Shown: positions 25,608 through 35,956, counted from the first letter of the stretch. The stretch: DNA of 64,000 nt from Chryseobacterium ginsenosidimutans (GCF_030823405.1 NZ_JAUSXC010000001.1:2835001-2899000), one strand, 5' to 3'. Translations and numbers: made by a program. Notes: a model not told the origin generated them from the letters alone.

Positions 25608-27575
25608 TTATTTAATCTTTAAAACAACAAAAGAATTGGCTGGAATTTCAACTGTGAATCTCCCGTTTTTAATCACAGAATTCTCTTCAAAAGGTTTTAT
25701 GTTTTCTGTTTCAAAATTATTTTCACTCAAAAGTTGTGACGCTGTCAAGGTTGTTTTGGTTAATTTGCTTCCTAATTTTATGTTTTTCGGATTGATTTCA
25801 ATTGATTTTTCCTGAGAATCTGTATTGACAATTTTGATAATCACTTCATTATTTTTCCTGTCTTTCACGGCGGATGCAAAAAGCTGATTCTGTCCTTTTA
25901 CAGCATTTCCGTTTTCAGAAATTTTAATTAAATCGGTTCCTTTATTGTTGGAGAATAATTTTTGAACGTAGTAATTTGGCGTTGCATACGACTGAAGATT
26001 GTTGAACCAAATTAAATCCGGCGTCCATTGCCAACCGTCTGCGTGGGCAAAAAGCGGAGCATAGGAAGTCATTGTTACTACATCTGCATTTCTTTCTAAT
26101 CCAGTCATAAAAGCTGCTTCTGACAATGCAGTCTGCCAGTTATTTTTATTGTCAGGTTTTACAACTCCGACTGATTGAGCAGCATATTCTCCGGCAAAAA
26201 CTTTGGGTCCGGAACGGTCGTAAGCATCATATCTTCCGGCATTTTGTGTAAACCATTCGGGCGAATTGTAATAATGTTCGTCGACAATTTGTGCGTTGAG
26301 TTTTTTGAGTTCTTTCCAGCCATATTCAAAGAATTCTCCGTCGGGCGATGGTCCGCTCCCTGAAATGATTTTAATATCAGGATATTTAGCGTGGATGGCT
26401 TTTTCAAAAATTTTGTAACGCTCGATATAATCTTCTCCCCATTGCTCGTTCCCGACGCCAATATATTTCATATTGAATGGTTGCGGATGCCCCATTTCAG
26501 AACGGATTTTACCCCATTTCGTTTTAATATCTCCGTTAGCAAATTCGATTAAATCTAAAGCATCCTGAACAAATGGATTTAATTCTTCCAAATGAACCAA
26601 TTCACCAGTGTTGAACTGACAAGCCATTCCGCAACTCAAAATCGGTAATGGTTCTGCACCCAAATCTTCAGAAAGCTGAAAATATTCATAAAAACCTAAG
26701 CCGAACGACTGGTAATAATCGGGAGCAAGACGGTGTGCAAACCCAGAACTCCATTTGTTGATAATATATTCTCTGTCTGCAACATTTCCCAGAGTTTTCT
26801 TCCATTGATATCTTTCGGCAAGCGTTCTGCCTTCTACGATACAACCTCCGGGAAATCTTAAAAATCCGGGTTGCAAATCGTATAATTTCTGAACCAGATC
26901 TTTTCTTAAACCACCCTTTCTTCCTTTCCACGTATCTTGCGGAAAGAGGGAAATCATATCCATATTCACCACGCCGCTTCCAGTAAAAGTGATTTGCAGT
27001 TTTGCTTTTTCAACCGTTTTTGATAAAGAAAAAACTGCGGCATATTTTTGCCATCCTTTCCCTTTTATAAGTATAGGAACGGTGGAAATTACTTTTCCAT
27101 TTTCATCAGTGAGACTTGCAGTGATCGCAGAAATATTTCCGGAAACATTTTCTAAATTAAAACTAAAATCATATTTGGCATCTTTATGAAGACCAATTCC
27201 CCGGAAACCTTCATTCTCCAAAATGTAATTTTTATCATTGTAAACGGTTATTCTTGCGTAGTTTTTATTAGTTTTAGAATCGTCAGAATAAATCGTTAGA
27301 AAACCGGAATCCAAATTCGGAGAAAGGGTTTTCGTGTTTTGTTGTTTCCAACCCGTTAAAGGTTCATCAAATTCAAAGCTGCGGTTCTTGATAAGCTCAG
27401 CATAAATTCCACCATCGGCTGCAAAATTGATATCTTCAAAGAAAATCCCGTACATCGTAGGCTGAATTTTGATGTTGGTAAAAGTTCCGCCTAAATCTAA
27501 AGTAAACTTTGCCGTCTGTGCAGATGAAAATGCAAAGCAACCTGAGAGAAAAATGGTGAAGATTTTATTTTTCAT
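25608..27575 (-). CDS. GH51 alpha-L-arabinofuranosidase
   Basis: A 655-residue secreted arabinofuranosidase (signal MKNKIFTIFLSGCFAFSSAQ). A carbohydrate-binding beta-sandwich occupies about residues 60-215 (YARITVYND, GIGLHKDAKYDFSFNLENVSG). The GH51 barrel then shows GFLRFPGGCIVEG, the acid/base Glu in YIGVGNEQWGEDY and the nucleophile Glu in VFAGEYAAQS. A C-terminal beta domain (NGRFTVEIPANSFVVLKIK) closes it. It would release alpha-L-arabinose from arabinoxylan. It follows GH3 after 44 bases and shares the GH3 promoter with its pentose box. Confidence 0.94.
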   Translation of the reverse strand: MKNKIFTIFLSGCFAFSSAQTAKFTLDLGGTFTNIKIQPTMYGIFFEDINFAADGGIYAELIKNRSFEFDEPLTGWKQQNTKTLSPNLDSGFLTIYSDDSKTNKNYARITVYNDKNYILENEGFRGIGLHKDAKYDFSFNLENVSGNISAITASLTDENGKVISTVPILIKGKGWQKYAAVFSLSKTVEKAKLQITFTGSGVVNMDMISLFPQDTWKGRKGGLRKDLVQKLYDLQPGFLRFPGGCIVEGRTLAERYQWKKTLGNVADREYIINKWSSGFAHRLAPDYYQSFGLGFYEYFQLSEDLGAEPLPILSCGMACQFNTGELVHLEELNPFVQDALDLIEFANGDIKTKWGKIRSEMGHPQPFNMKYIGVGNEQWGEDYIERYKIFEKAIHAKYPDIKIISGSGPSPDGEFFEYGWKELKKLNAQIVDEHYYNSPEWFTQNAGRYDAYDRSGPKVFAGEYAAQSVGVVKPDNKNNWQTALSEAAFMTGLERNADVVTMTSYAPLFAHADGWQWTPDLIWFNNLQSYATPNYYVQKLFSNNKGTDLIKISENGNAVKGQNQLFASAVKDRKNNEVIIKIVNTDSQEKSIEINPKNIKLGSKLTKTTLTASQLLSENNFETENIKPFEENSVIKNGRFTVEIPANSFVVLKIK

Positions 27576-27619
27576 TTATTATAAATTTTGAATTGATCCA
27601 GTTTGAAAATTGTTTAAAC

Positions 27620-30247
27620 TTATTTGACTTTCAACTGAATACTTTTTAATTCCGAGTTTTTTGAAGTTCCGCCGTAGAAAATCGTATAATCTCCAGGTTT
27701 TGAAATTAAATCATCAGCTTTTTCGTCGTAAAACTTAAATGACTCATTGGAAATCATCAATTGGATACTTTTTGTTTCTTTTGCTTTAATCAAACCTTTT
27801 TCAAAAGCTCTTAAAGTCTTTGCAGGAGCCAAAGCATCGTTATTTCTTTTCACATAAACCTGCACCACTTCTTCCCCATCTCTTTCAGAAATATTGGTAA
27901 CAGGAACCGTTATGGTAATATTTTCATTAGAACCAATATCATTTTTACTCAGTTTTGCATTGCCATAAGTAAATTTTGAGTAGCTCAAACCGTGACCAAA
28001 TGCATATAAAGGATCTTCGGTCATATAGCGATAGGTTCTTCCTTTCATATCATAATTCTCAAAACCCTGATGCTTGCTTGTGGTCGAAAGGGCATTATCC
28101 AATTGCTCAAGATTTTTGTAAAAAGTAATCGGCAATCTTCCGGAAGGATTGTAATCTCCCGCCAGAACATCGGCAACGGCAGTTCCGCTGGATTGTCCGC
28201 CATACCAGGCGTTTAGTAAAGCGTCATAATTTTTTTCGTCCTGCTGCAAACCAAGTGCGCTTCCTGTACAGAGTACAAAAACAACAGGTTTTCCTGTTTT
28301 TCTTAATTCTGCCAACAATTCTCGCTGAACTTTCGGAAGCTCGATCGAAGTTTTATCGCCGCCTTTGAAACCTTCAGCACTTACCTGCATTTCTTCACCT
28401 TCCAGACTTGGGGAAAGTCCGCCTGCGAAAATAATTACATCTGCATCTTTCACTTTATTTCTTACTGAGGCGAAATTTACCGGGTCTTTTCTGTACACTT
28501 CAAAGACAATACTTACATATTTTCCTTTTTGACTGTGTCGAAGTTCTACTAAATATTCTTTCCCTTTCTCCATTTTCACAGGAAATTCTGAAGGATGTCT
28601 TGCATCGGGGCCTTTTCTTGTTGCGATTTCTTTACCATCAATAAAAAGTGTGTACATATCTGATGTTGCCGCAGAAAAAATAACTTCACCCGTAAAATTG
28701 CTTTTGAAAACACCTGAAATTCTTGCTGAAGTATTTTCTCTTGCAACTCCCGGTGCGAGCTGAGTTCCGCCAAAACTATTGTAGGTAATTCCGGTTTTAT
28801 TGACTGAAATATTGGCCGGATTTCCTTTGAATTCATTATTATTAAAAAACTCCACCTTCATTCCTTTTTCGCCATTTTTCTGGTTAAGAAAGTTCTGGTA
28901 AAGGGATGTTCTGGACGAAGGATCTGCAACCTCGCTTCCTTTTTCGTAAATGATTTTTGCATTTGAGAATTTGGCTTTAATTCCGTCTAAAATCGTTACC
29001 GTTGACGAAGGTGTTCCATTGTAATTACCCAACTGCATAATTCCGTCATCAGCGTTTGGACCGACAACTGCAATTTTTTTGATATTTTTATTTAAAGGAA
29101 GAATATTTTTCTCATTTTTCATCAGAACAATAGACTTTTGAGCCATTTTCAATGCCTGTTCTTTGTGCTCTTTAGAATCTACGGTAGAAAAAGGGATATT
29201 GTTCCAATGAACTGATGATTTTGGGTCAAGCATTCCCAATTCAAACCAGCCTTTCAGGATTCTGCGCATTGAAATATCGAGATCTTTTTCTGTAATTAAT
29301 CCGCTTGCCAGAGATTTATTAAGATTGTTATACGTATCTCCACATTCCAGATCTGTAGAATGTTTCAAGGCATCTGCTGCGGTTGTTTTTTCATCGGGAT
29401 GTGTTCCGTGGTATTTTTCCTGATAGAAATCTGCCAAAGCCCAACAATCGGAAACTACCATTCCGTCGTATTTCCATTTGCCACGAAGAATTTCTGTGAG
29501 CAATGTATTGTTTGCACAACACGGTTGTCCATCGAAAGCGTTATAGGCACACATTACTTCTCTCACATTTCCTTCCAAAACCAATGCTTTGAAAGCCGGA
29601 AGATAGGTTTCATAGAGATCTCTTCTGGAAATTTCGGCGTTATAGGAATGTCGGTTCCATTCAGGACCGCTGTGAACGGCAAAATGCTTAGCGCAAGCAT
29701 GTGTTTTAAAATATTTAGGATCATTTCCCTGTAAACCTTTTACTGCAGCAACACCCAAAACAGAGGTAAGGTAAGGATCTTCACCGTACGTTTCCTGACC
29801 TCTTCCCCATCTCGGATCACGAAAAATATTGATATTAGGAGTCCAGAATGTAAGACCTTCGTAACGTCCTGTTTTACTCGCTTCATCAAAAGACTTATTG
29901 TATTTTGCGCGGGCTTCGTCTGAAATCATTTCAAAAGTTTTGAGATGTTCCGGAACGTCCCAGGCTGCAGCCAGCCCAATCGCCTGAGGGAAAACGGTAG
30001 CCGTTCCTGCTCTTGCAACACCGTGAAGTGCTTCATTCCACCAGCCGTAAGCCGGAATTTCCAGTCTGGGAACAGCTTTGGAATTATCCATCATCATTCC
30101 GATTTTTTCATCGACGGTTAATAATCCTAAAAGATTTTCAATTCTTTGTTCAACCGGAAGATTGGGATTTCGAAACGGATATTTATAATTCTGAGCATAA
30201 CTAAATGCACAGACCAAAACTGATATGGTTAATAAAATTTTATTCAT
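27620..30247 (-). CDS. GH3 beta-xylosidase/glucosidase with PA14 insert
   Basis: An 875-residue secreted enzyme (signal MNKILLTISVLVCAFSYAQ). The GH3 N-domain shows WWNEALHGVARAG, TFWTPNINIFRDPRWGRGQETYGEDPYL, KHFAVHSGPEWNRH and the nucleophile Asp267 in MVVSDCWALAD. A PA14 beta-barrel is inserted in the second domain (about 450-600: GMKVEFFNNNEFKG, TSDMYTLFIDGKEIA), then PSLEGEEMQV and a fibronectin-like C-terminal domain. WNRHSYNAEISRRDL and NPSGRLPITFYKNLEQL fit xylosidases of the Bacteroidota GH3 group. Probably trims xylo-oligosaccharides in the periplasm. Confidence 0.93.
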   Translation of the reverse strand: MNKILLTISVLVCAFSYAQNYKYPFRNPNLPVEQRIENLLGLLTVDEKIGMMMDNSKAVPRLEIPAYGWWNEALHGVARAGTATVFPQAIGLAAAWDVPEHLKTFEMISDEARAKYNKSFDEASKTGRYEGLTFWTPNINIFRDPRWGRGQETYGEDPYLTSVLGVAAVKGLQGNDPKYFKTHACAKHFAVHSGPEWNRHSYNAEISRRDLYETYLPAFKALVLEGNVREVMCAYNAFDGQPCCANNTLLTEILRGKWKYDGMVVSDCWALADFYQEKYHGTHPDEKTTAADALKHSTDLECGDTYNNLNKSLASGLITEKDLDISMRRILKGWFELGMLDPKSSVHWNNIPFSTVDSKEHKEQALKMAQKSIVLMKNEKNILPLNKNIKKIAVVGPNADDGIMQLGNYNGTPSSTVTILDGIKAKFSNAKIIYEKGSEVADPSSRTSLYQNFLNQKNGEKGMKVEFFNNNEFKGNPANISVNKTGITYNSFGGTQLAPGVARENTSARISGVFKSNFTGEVIFSAATSDMYTLFIDGKEIATRKGPDARHPSEFPVKMEKGKEYLVELRHSQKGKYVSIVFEVYRKDPVNFASVRNKVKDADVIIFAGGLSPSLEGEEMQVSAEGFKGGDKTSIELPKVQRELLAELRKTGKPVVFVLCTGSALGLQQDEKNYDALLNAWYGGQSSGTAVADVLAGDYNPSGRLPITFYKNLEQLDNALSTTSKHQGFENYDMKGRTYRYMTEDPLYAFGHGLSYSKFTYGNAKLSKNDIGSNENITITVPVTNISERDGEEVVQVYVKRNNDALAPAKTLRAFEKGLIKAKETKSIQLMISNESFKFYDEKADDLISKPGDYTIFYGGTSKNSELKSIQLKVK

Positions 30248-30325
30248 ATGGTTGATTTTAAATCATTTTTTCATTAATATATCACGAATATTATCATCTA
30301 ATATTGCTTTGTATTATGATAAAGA

Positions 30326-30333
30326 CAAATATA
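30326..30333 (-). promoter_or_regulatory. -7 element of the GH3-GH51 promoter
   Basis: Minus-strand TATATTTG, 79 bases before the GH3 ATG; same sequence and spacing to its operator as in the araB promoter. Confidence 0.75.
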
Positions 30334-30347
30334 AGATTCTATTTTAA

Positions 30348-30370
30348 ATAAATGTACATATCACACTTAA
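30348..30370 (-). promoter_or_regulatory. Pentose-box operator of the GH3-GH51 operon
   Basis: Minus-strand TTAAGTGT-N7-ACATTTAT (core 30350-30368). It shares 32 identical bases with the araB control region, from the right arm through the -7 element. Confidence 0.72.
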
Positions 30371-30385
30371 TTCTAAATATTATTT

Positions 30386-30418
30386 AAAAGTCACCGAAAT
30401 CAACCGATGACCTTTTAA
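30386..30418 (-). terminator. Imperfect hairpin after the GH30 gene
   Basis: Arms TTTAAAAG-TCA and TGACCTTTTAAA pair over about 11 bp with one bulge, 30 bases past the GH30 stop and just before the GH3 promoter. The minus-strand downstream side is AT-rich but has no clean T-run, so terminator function is only likely. Confidence 0.4.
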
Positions 30419-30447
30419 AAAAATTCAATTTGCAAATATGATTGAGC

Positions 30448-33189
30448 TTATTGCTTTATAAATTTACTTGTGACATTTTTCCCTGAAGCAGATATCTCAA
30501 TAAAATATACTCCGGAAGGAAGTTTTGAAACATCAATTCTGTTTTTACCGTTGGTTAGTTTTGTTTTGTAAGAAACTTTGCTCCCTTTTGCATCAATGAT
30601 AGAATAAGTTGCATCTGCCGACTTCCAATCAACAAATAATTCATTTTTGGCAGGGTTTGGATATAGAATAATGTCGTCTTTGGTCGCTATTACATTATCA
30701 ATCCCAAGCGTAGCAAAGCTTAAAGGAAGGAAATTACTCGTGTATGTATTTTCTTCAGTAAGATATCCCTGGAATGAACTGATTATCGGTTCGTTACCCG
30801 CGGTTACTTTATAAAACCCTGTAACTCCGTTTTCAGTTTTCAGTATATATCCTCCTGCTGCCACTTTTATAGACTGATAAACACCGTTTATCTGATTGAC
30901 CGTAATTGCTTTTGGTGTAGATACAGCACCTGATCCTGTAAATGTTTTACTTCCGGTAGCGTTGATTAATACAGGAGTATTGGCAGGAATTACCCCATTG
31001 GAAATCTGTGTACACACCACATTTCCGGAACCTGGCTGCATCATGTATGCCGTAACTCCTGAAGGAATGGCTGACTGAAAAGGTAAAAGAACGATTCCGT
31101 ATCCATTAAAAATTCTTGTGTAGGTAGCAGAATTTGCTGTAAAACCAAACGGAACCTGAAAATCTTTACCAAGATCAGAAAGAGTAAGGTTCTGACAAGA
31201 ATTACCTGAAATGACATTGACATTACTGTTACTGACATTTCCGTTAATATAAAAAATACTGTTACGATTAGCAGCAGCATTGATCCAGGTATCTGCCGAT
31301 GTATTTCCTGTGACGTCTTTGAAATCAACAGATGTATAATATACATTTTCTAAAGCATCCATAAGATTGCTGTCTGTAAGCGAATATGCAGAGGCAAATT
31401 TTGAAGCTCTTTCGTTACCTACATTGAAATAAACATCACCCAAAGTCAGGGTAAGAATGGAGCTGTAATTTCCGCTTCTAAGTCCGATTATCCCTTTGCA
31501 GCCATACGGAAGAACTGATCTTGAAATATCAAACACCAGATTGAAACTTCCGGAACCCGGTGCAGGAAATGCTACACTGCCATAATTGTAAGATCTTACT
31601 GTTCCGTTGGTATCAACATAATATAACGTCGTATTGGAAGAAGTCTGTAAATTGGTTGTGGTATAATTTAATACATTAAAAATTAACTTATTGTAACGGT
31701 CATCAAGATTCAGATATCCGCTATTGGCATCAGTATTTGAGCTTATCAAGGGTGTGGAATTGTAGAATGTAACCGTTTTTCCGCTCAACTGATAATTAAT
31801 ACCAAATGCTGAATTGGTTGGAGTCTGAGTTTCAATTTTGTTATAATGAACATCACCACCCGTCATTAATGATATCGGTCTGTCTCCACTTTTATTAAAC
31901 ACAAAAGTCATTACACTGGATGGGCTCACCTGAACCGTCGGACGGAAACTCGCTGTACTGAAAGAGAAAGGTGATGAAGCCATATTCACAGATTGTGATG
32001 TGGTTGTCTGTACTCCTGAAGTCGTAAAAAATGGCAGGTCAACTTTAAGATCATACATGTTGGAAGAAGAATTGATAACAACAAGGGTAATCTGGTTGCC
32101 GTCCAGCGAGATATAAGAAGAACCTTCCAAAGTTCCGCCTGATGTTTCCCATTTTGCGTCTACTCTTCTTTTGCCTTTGGTGTTTTTAGCATATTGAGAT
32201 AAAATATATCCTCTTTTGGTCATATCTCCGGAAACTGTTCCGTATGTGCCATCTCCCATCAATCCGTAATATCTTTTTGAGGCATAATGAATCCAAGCAT
32301 TTACATTTCCAAGCAATGCATTATTGACACTTTTTGCGAACGTAAATCCATCGGTATTCCATATAAAATCTCTCGGAGTCTGGCTGCTTGAAGAATTCCA
32401 GTTAATCAGATATTCTGTCTGCCAAATTTCTTTGTTATAATTCTGAAACTGTTTGTAAACAGACTGCATCGAACCGTACTGATGGCCTCCGTACACCTCA
32501 AAATTCGCCATTACCGCAGGATCTAAGAATGCATTGGCAAAATTATCCGTAAAACCCACACTTTCCGGTGCAATTACTTTACAGTTGATAAGCTGACCAT
32601 AATTTTTAACAAAAGTGGCAATTTGCGTCGGTGTCCAGATACATCCCTGATATTGTGCCATTTCATCAGGCTCATTCTGTATTGATATGTAATCCAGAGC
32701 AACACCGTTATCTTGCAGGTATGTGACAAAACTATTAAGATAAAGAGCATAATCCTGATACTTTTCCGGCTTGAGATAACCAATTTGCTGTACGCCGTTT
32801 GCATCGGTATATACCGCGTTGACGTGATTATTTGTTTTCCAGTCTGCAGGCATTGTCCACGGACTGGCAAATATCGTAAGTCCCATAGATTTTGCCAACT
32901 GAGCTGTTGCCAGAGCTGTACTCCAGTTGCTGCTTTGTTCGGGAATATAGAGACGCATGATATTATACCCACCTTCACTACCTGTGCCCCAAAGTTTCTG
33001 GATCTCTGTGGTAGTCATATGGTTATAACCAAATTGCGGACTGCATACAAAGCCACCGAAACCCGTTATTTTCTGATAAGTTATCGTTTTATCAATTTTT
33101 ACTTTTGCCTGCACGTTTTGTGCATTCAGCTGTACTGAAACTGCAATACCTGTAATCATTACAAGTATAAATTTGAAGAGGTTTTTCAT
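30448..33189 (-). CDS. GH30-family xylanase/glycosidase with T9SS sorting domain
   Basis: A 913-residue secreted protein (signal MKNLFKFILVMITGIAVSVQLNAQ). The GH30 catalytic domain (about 25-340) shows KITGFGGF, SPWTMPADWKTN, the acid/base Glu in DYISIQNEPDEMAQY and the nucleophile Glu in EIWQTEYLINW. A beta domain follows to about 440. About 440-830 is a region I do not recognise, with beta-rich segments. The last ~75 residues (DIILYPNPAKNELFVDW ... GVYFIEISASGKNVTSKFIKQ) are a type A T9SS sorting domain, so it is exported to the surface or medium. Glucuronoxylanase activity fits the locus. It is the only T9SS cargo protein in the window. Confidence 0.88.
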   Translation of the reverse strand: MKNLFKFILVMITGIAVSVQLNAQNVQAKVKIDKTITYQKITGFGGFVCSPQFGYNHMTTTEIQKLWGTGSEGGYNIMRLYIPEQSSNWSTALATAQLAKSMGLTIFASPWTMPADWKTNNHVNAVYTDANGVQQIGYLKPEKYQDYALYLNSFVTYLQDNGVALDYISIQNEPDEMAQYQGCIWTPTQIATFVKNYGQLINCKVIAPESVGFTDNFANAFLDPAVMANFEVYGGHQYGSMQSVYKQFQNYNKEIWQTEYLINWNSSSSQTPRDFIWNTDGFTFAKSVNNALLGNVNAWIHYASKRYYGLMGDGTYGTVSGDMTKRGYILSQYAKNTKGKRRVDAKWETSGGTLEGSSYISLDGNQITLVVINSSSNMYDLKVDLPFFTTSGVQTTTSQSVNMASSPFSFSTASFRPTVQVSPSSVMTFVFNKSGDRPISLMTGGDVHYNKIETQTPTNSAFGINYQLSGKTVTFYNSTPLISSNTDANSGYLNLDDRYNKLIFNVLNYTTTNLQTSSNTTLYYVDTNGTVRSYNYGSVAFPAPGSGSFNLVFDISRSVLPYGCKGIIGLRSGNYSSILTLTLGDVYFNVGNERASKFASAYSLTDSNLMDALENVYYTSVDFKDVTGNTSADTWINAAANRNSIFYINGNVSNSNVNVISGNSCQNLTLSDLGKDFQVPFGFTANSATYTRIFNGYGIVLLPFQSAIPSGVTAYMMQPGSGNVVCTQISNGVIPANTPVLINATGSKTFTGSGAVSTPKAITVNQINGVYQSIKVAAGGYILKTENGVTGFYKVTAGNEPIISSFQGYLTEENTYTSNFLPLSFATLGIDNVIATKDDIILYPNPAKNELFVDWKSADATYSIIDAKGSKVSYKTKLTNGKNRIDVSKLPSGVYFIEISASGKNVTSKFIKQ

Positions 33190-33337
33190 AGTAATAAGTT
33201 GTTTAATTGTGATATAAAATGGTCTAATGAATAGATTTAAAAGTTATAGTTAATGAATATCTCAAGTCTTCCCTCTGAAAATTCACCTGCTTCATTCTCC
33301 CTTTCAATCATCGATTTTCAACAATTACCCTCTTCAT

Positions 33338-35866
33338 TTATTTCCCTGAATAATCACTTTGAGGAGCTCCCAAATAAGTTGACTTCAGACCTCCTGTATC
33401 AATCAATATTTTCTCTAAAACAATTCCCGGTTCCAGAACTCTGAATCTCAGTGTATGTTTTCCCGATTGTGAAATCTGATGTTTTGTGATTGATTTAATA
33501 ATATGTTCCGACTGCCATCTTCCCAATTCACCTTTGTAATGACCATTGAAATTGACAGTTTGAGGAGTTTCGCCATCAAATGAAATTTCGTAGCGCAATC
33601 CTTTGTTATGATTGAAATTAAGAGTTGGAGCCAACAGGAGCTGAAGTTCAAATTCGCCTTTGGATTCGAAATTAATATCATACTCCAGATAGATATTTTC
33701 ATCGGTTTTAGGATAAGCATTTTGCGGAAAGGTAGTAACACCGGATTTTGTTTTCCCGAAATCAGGAATCACTTCCCAATGGATTTCATCTGAATTATTC
33801 ATTCTCGCAAAATTTTCTGCCTCGATAGAAACGTAACCATCTTTCTCCTGAAACATTTTGTTTTTTGAAGCATTATCATCATAAACATATGTCACTTCGG
33901 GCATAATGTTTTCTTTGGTATCATTCCAATTTTTGTAGCCGATACGCATCTGATCCATCATATGCGTCCATTTTCCGCCGGCAATCTCATTGTTATATTT
34001 ATTGTCGAGATATGCATTTCTCTCAAAACATTCTTTCACTTTGTCGGCGTAATAATTGGCTTTGAGATCATATTTGGCTGCCAATTCCTTATTTTTTGCC
34101 ACGGCATAATACATTTCGTACAAATTGCTGCACGCATCTATCGGGTAAAGAACCAACTGATAATATGCATCCTGATATTCTGCAGGAATCTGATCTTTTA
34201 AACGTAATGCATCTACTGCCAAGGCACTGTAGTCATTCAAAACCGTTTCAAATTCATTATAATTTTCAAGGCTGTAGGTTTTGCTATCCAACGTTTCCGG
34301 TGTAACTCTGCGATTGTATTTTGCGTAAAGGTTAATCATTCTGGCAATTTCCTTTGAATGTTTTTCTCCAAACTGCTGTGCAGCCCATTTTTCGGTGTAT
34401 TGTAAAAGGTTTTTTGAATTAAACTGTTTCGGATTCCAGGCCATTTCGAGGAAAAAACTAATTGGAAATTCCATGGGCTTTAAATCACCAACATTTACAA
34501 CCCAAACTTTATCAACTTTATGTTCATAAGAAAGATTCATCTGTTCCCAAACTCTTTGTATCGGACTGATATTGATCCATTTTGAGTTTCTTGGACCGCC
34601 TACATAATCAAAATGATAATACATTCCGTAACCGCCTTTGTGCAAAGGTTTTGAAAGATCTGGAAGCTTTCTCACATTGCCCCAATTGTCGTCACAAAAC
34701 AATAAAATTACATCGTCAGGAACTCTCATTCCTTTGTCGTAATAATCTTGAACTTCTTTATATAAAGCCCAAACCTGAGGCGTTTTTTTCGCTTTTTTAC
34801 CGGTTACTTCAGCTATAATTTTGCGTTGATCTTTTACTATATTTTCAAGCAAAGAAATATTGGTTCCCTCTCCCATCGCTTCATCACCATCGCCACGCAT
34901 TCCGACTGTTACAAGTTTTTCCCAACCTTTACTTCTCACGATTCCGGCTTTCCAGAATTCCTGCAAAACTTTAGCATTTTTTGAGTAATCCCAAACGTTT
35001 GGAAGGTTATTTTTTTTGATATATCGGTGCCAGTCGGTCTGCGCCTGAGCCATGGGTTCGTGGTGAGAAGTTCCCATTATGATTCCCATTTCGTCGGCTA
35101 AAGGTCCGCTCAAAGCATCATCGTCGTAAAAAGCTTTTCCCCACATTGCAGGCCATAGATAATTAGCTTTGGAACGAAGAAGCAGTTCAAAAACTTTTTC
35201 GTAAAATTTAGAATTAATTCCGACAAAAGTAGCTCTTGCCCAACCACCAAGTGATGGTTCTTCATCATTCAGGAAAATTCCGCGATATTCCACCGCAGGT
35301 TCTCCATCGGTATAGATGCCCTTTTTGAAATACAAATTTTCCTTCTTTTCAACCGGAACATCTGCCCAGTAATGCCAAGGTGAAACGCCGATCTGCTGCG
35401 AAACTTCGTAAATCCCGTAAATGGTTCCTCTTTTATCGCTTCCTGCAATTACAATGGCTTCCGAAACTCCGGGAAACGGATTGCTGACATTCTGAATGAT
35501 GTATTTTTCACGTTTTCCGTTTAATGCTTTTCCGTCAATCTTTTTTTGTCTGATTAAATCGTCAATCACAGAATTAGTTCCGACAGTTCCGATGATAATC
35601 AAAGGCGAATTTATTCCGGAAATCTGATTCAGAATGTTGGGCTGTTCACCGGTTACTTTCTGAAAATCGGACTGTAGGTTTTTTACAGCTCTTAGTATTC
35701 CTGCATCAATATTATTGTTTGCAAATATTGAAATCCTGACTGATTTGTCTTTCAGAAGGATTGTATTATTGGTCTTTTCTGTGGTGATAAACGGTTCGGT
35801 TGCCTGTACATTATAACCAGTACCAAACAATAATATAATGAGAAATAGTATCGGTAATTTTTTCAT
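33338..35866 (-). CDS. GH115 alpha-glucuronidase (first copy)
   Basis: An 842-residue secreted enzyme removing (4-O-methyl)glucuronic acid from internal as well as terminal xylose of glucuronoxylan. The signal is MKKLPILFLIILLFGTGYNVQA. The family core is clear: GTIYGIYEVSQQIGVSPWHYWADVPV, YRGIFLNDEEPSLGGWA, NYLWPAMWGKAFYDDD, MGTSHHEPMAQAQ, VTVGMRGDGDEAM and LLFCDDNWGNVRKLPDL. The frame continues upstream to a GTG inside a repeat element; the ATG at 35866 starts the signal peptide and is preferred. A paralogue lies at 41928-44498. Confidence 0.94.
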   Translation of the reverse strand: MKKLPILFLIILLFGTGYNVQATEPFITTEKTNNTILLKDKSVRISIFANNNIDAGILRAVKNLQSDFQKVTGEQPNILNQISGINSPLIIIGTVGTNSVIDDLIRQKKIDGKALNGKREKYIIQNVSNPFPGVSEAIVIAGSDKRGTIYGIYEVSQQIGVSPWHYWADVPVEKKENLYFKKGIYTDGEPAVEYRGIFLNDEEPSLGGWARATFVGINSKFYEKVFELLLRSKANYLWPAMWGKAFYDDDALSGPLADEMGIIMGTSHHEPMAQAQTDWHRYIKKNNLPNVWDYSKNAKVLQEFWKAGIVRSKGWEKLVTVGMRGDGDEAMGEGTNISLLENIVKDQRKIIAEVTGKKAKKTPQVWALYKEVQDYYDKGMRVPDDVILLFCDDNWGNVRKLPDLSKPLHKGGYGMYYHFDYVGGPRNSKWINISPIQRVWEQMNLSYEHKVDKVWVVNVGDLKPMEFPISFFLEMAWNPKQFNSKNLLQYTEKWAAQQFGEKHSKEIARMINLYAKYNRRVTPETLDSKTYSLENYNEFETVLNDYSALAVDALRLKDQIPAEYQDAYYQLVLYPIDACSNLYEMYYAVAKNKELAAKYDLKANYYADKVKECFERNAYLDNKYNNEIAGGKWTHMMDQMRIGYKNWNDTKENIMPEVTYVYDDNASKNKMFQEKDGYVSIEAENFARMNNSDEIHWEVIPDFGKTKSGVTTFPQNAYPKTDENIYLEYDINFESKGEFELQLLLAPTLNFNHNKGLRYEISFDGETPQTVNFNGHYKGELGRWQSEHIIKSITKHQISQSGKHTLRFRVLEPGIVLEKILIDTGGLKSTYLGAPQSDYSGK

Positions 35867-35894
35867 AATCTTTATTTTATATTTATCCATTGTT

Positions 35895-35939
35895 TCCACA
35901 GGTTTCACCTACGGCTATTATATTGAACGCTCGGGTTCT
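35895..35939 (+). repeat. Dispersed repeat, family B, copy 1
   Basis: It begins TCCACAGGTTTCACCT and ends GAACGCTCGGGTTCT: two small adjacent hairpins, AGGT/ACCT and GAAC/GTTC. It resembles 52349-52397 in order and spacing. It lies just upstream of the GH115 start and 17 bases from a family-A repeat. Confidence 0.65.
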
Positions 35940-35956
35940 ATTGTGTCAAATCGCAT

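Noticed and set aside
35867..35908. N-terminal extension of the first GH115 to a GTG
   Set aside because: It lies within a family-B repeat and would precede the signal peptide.
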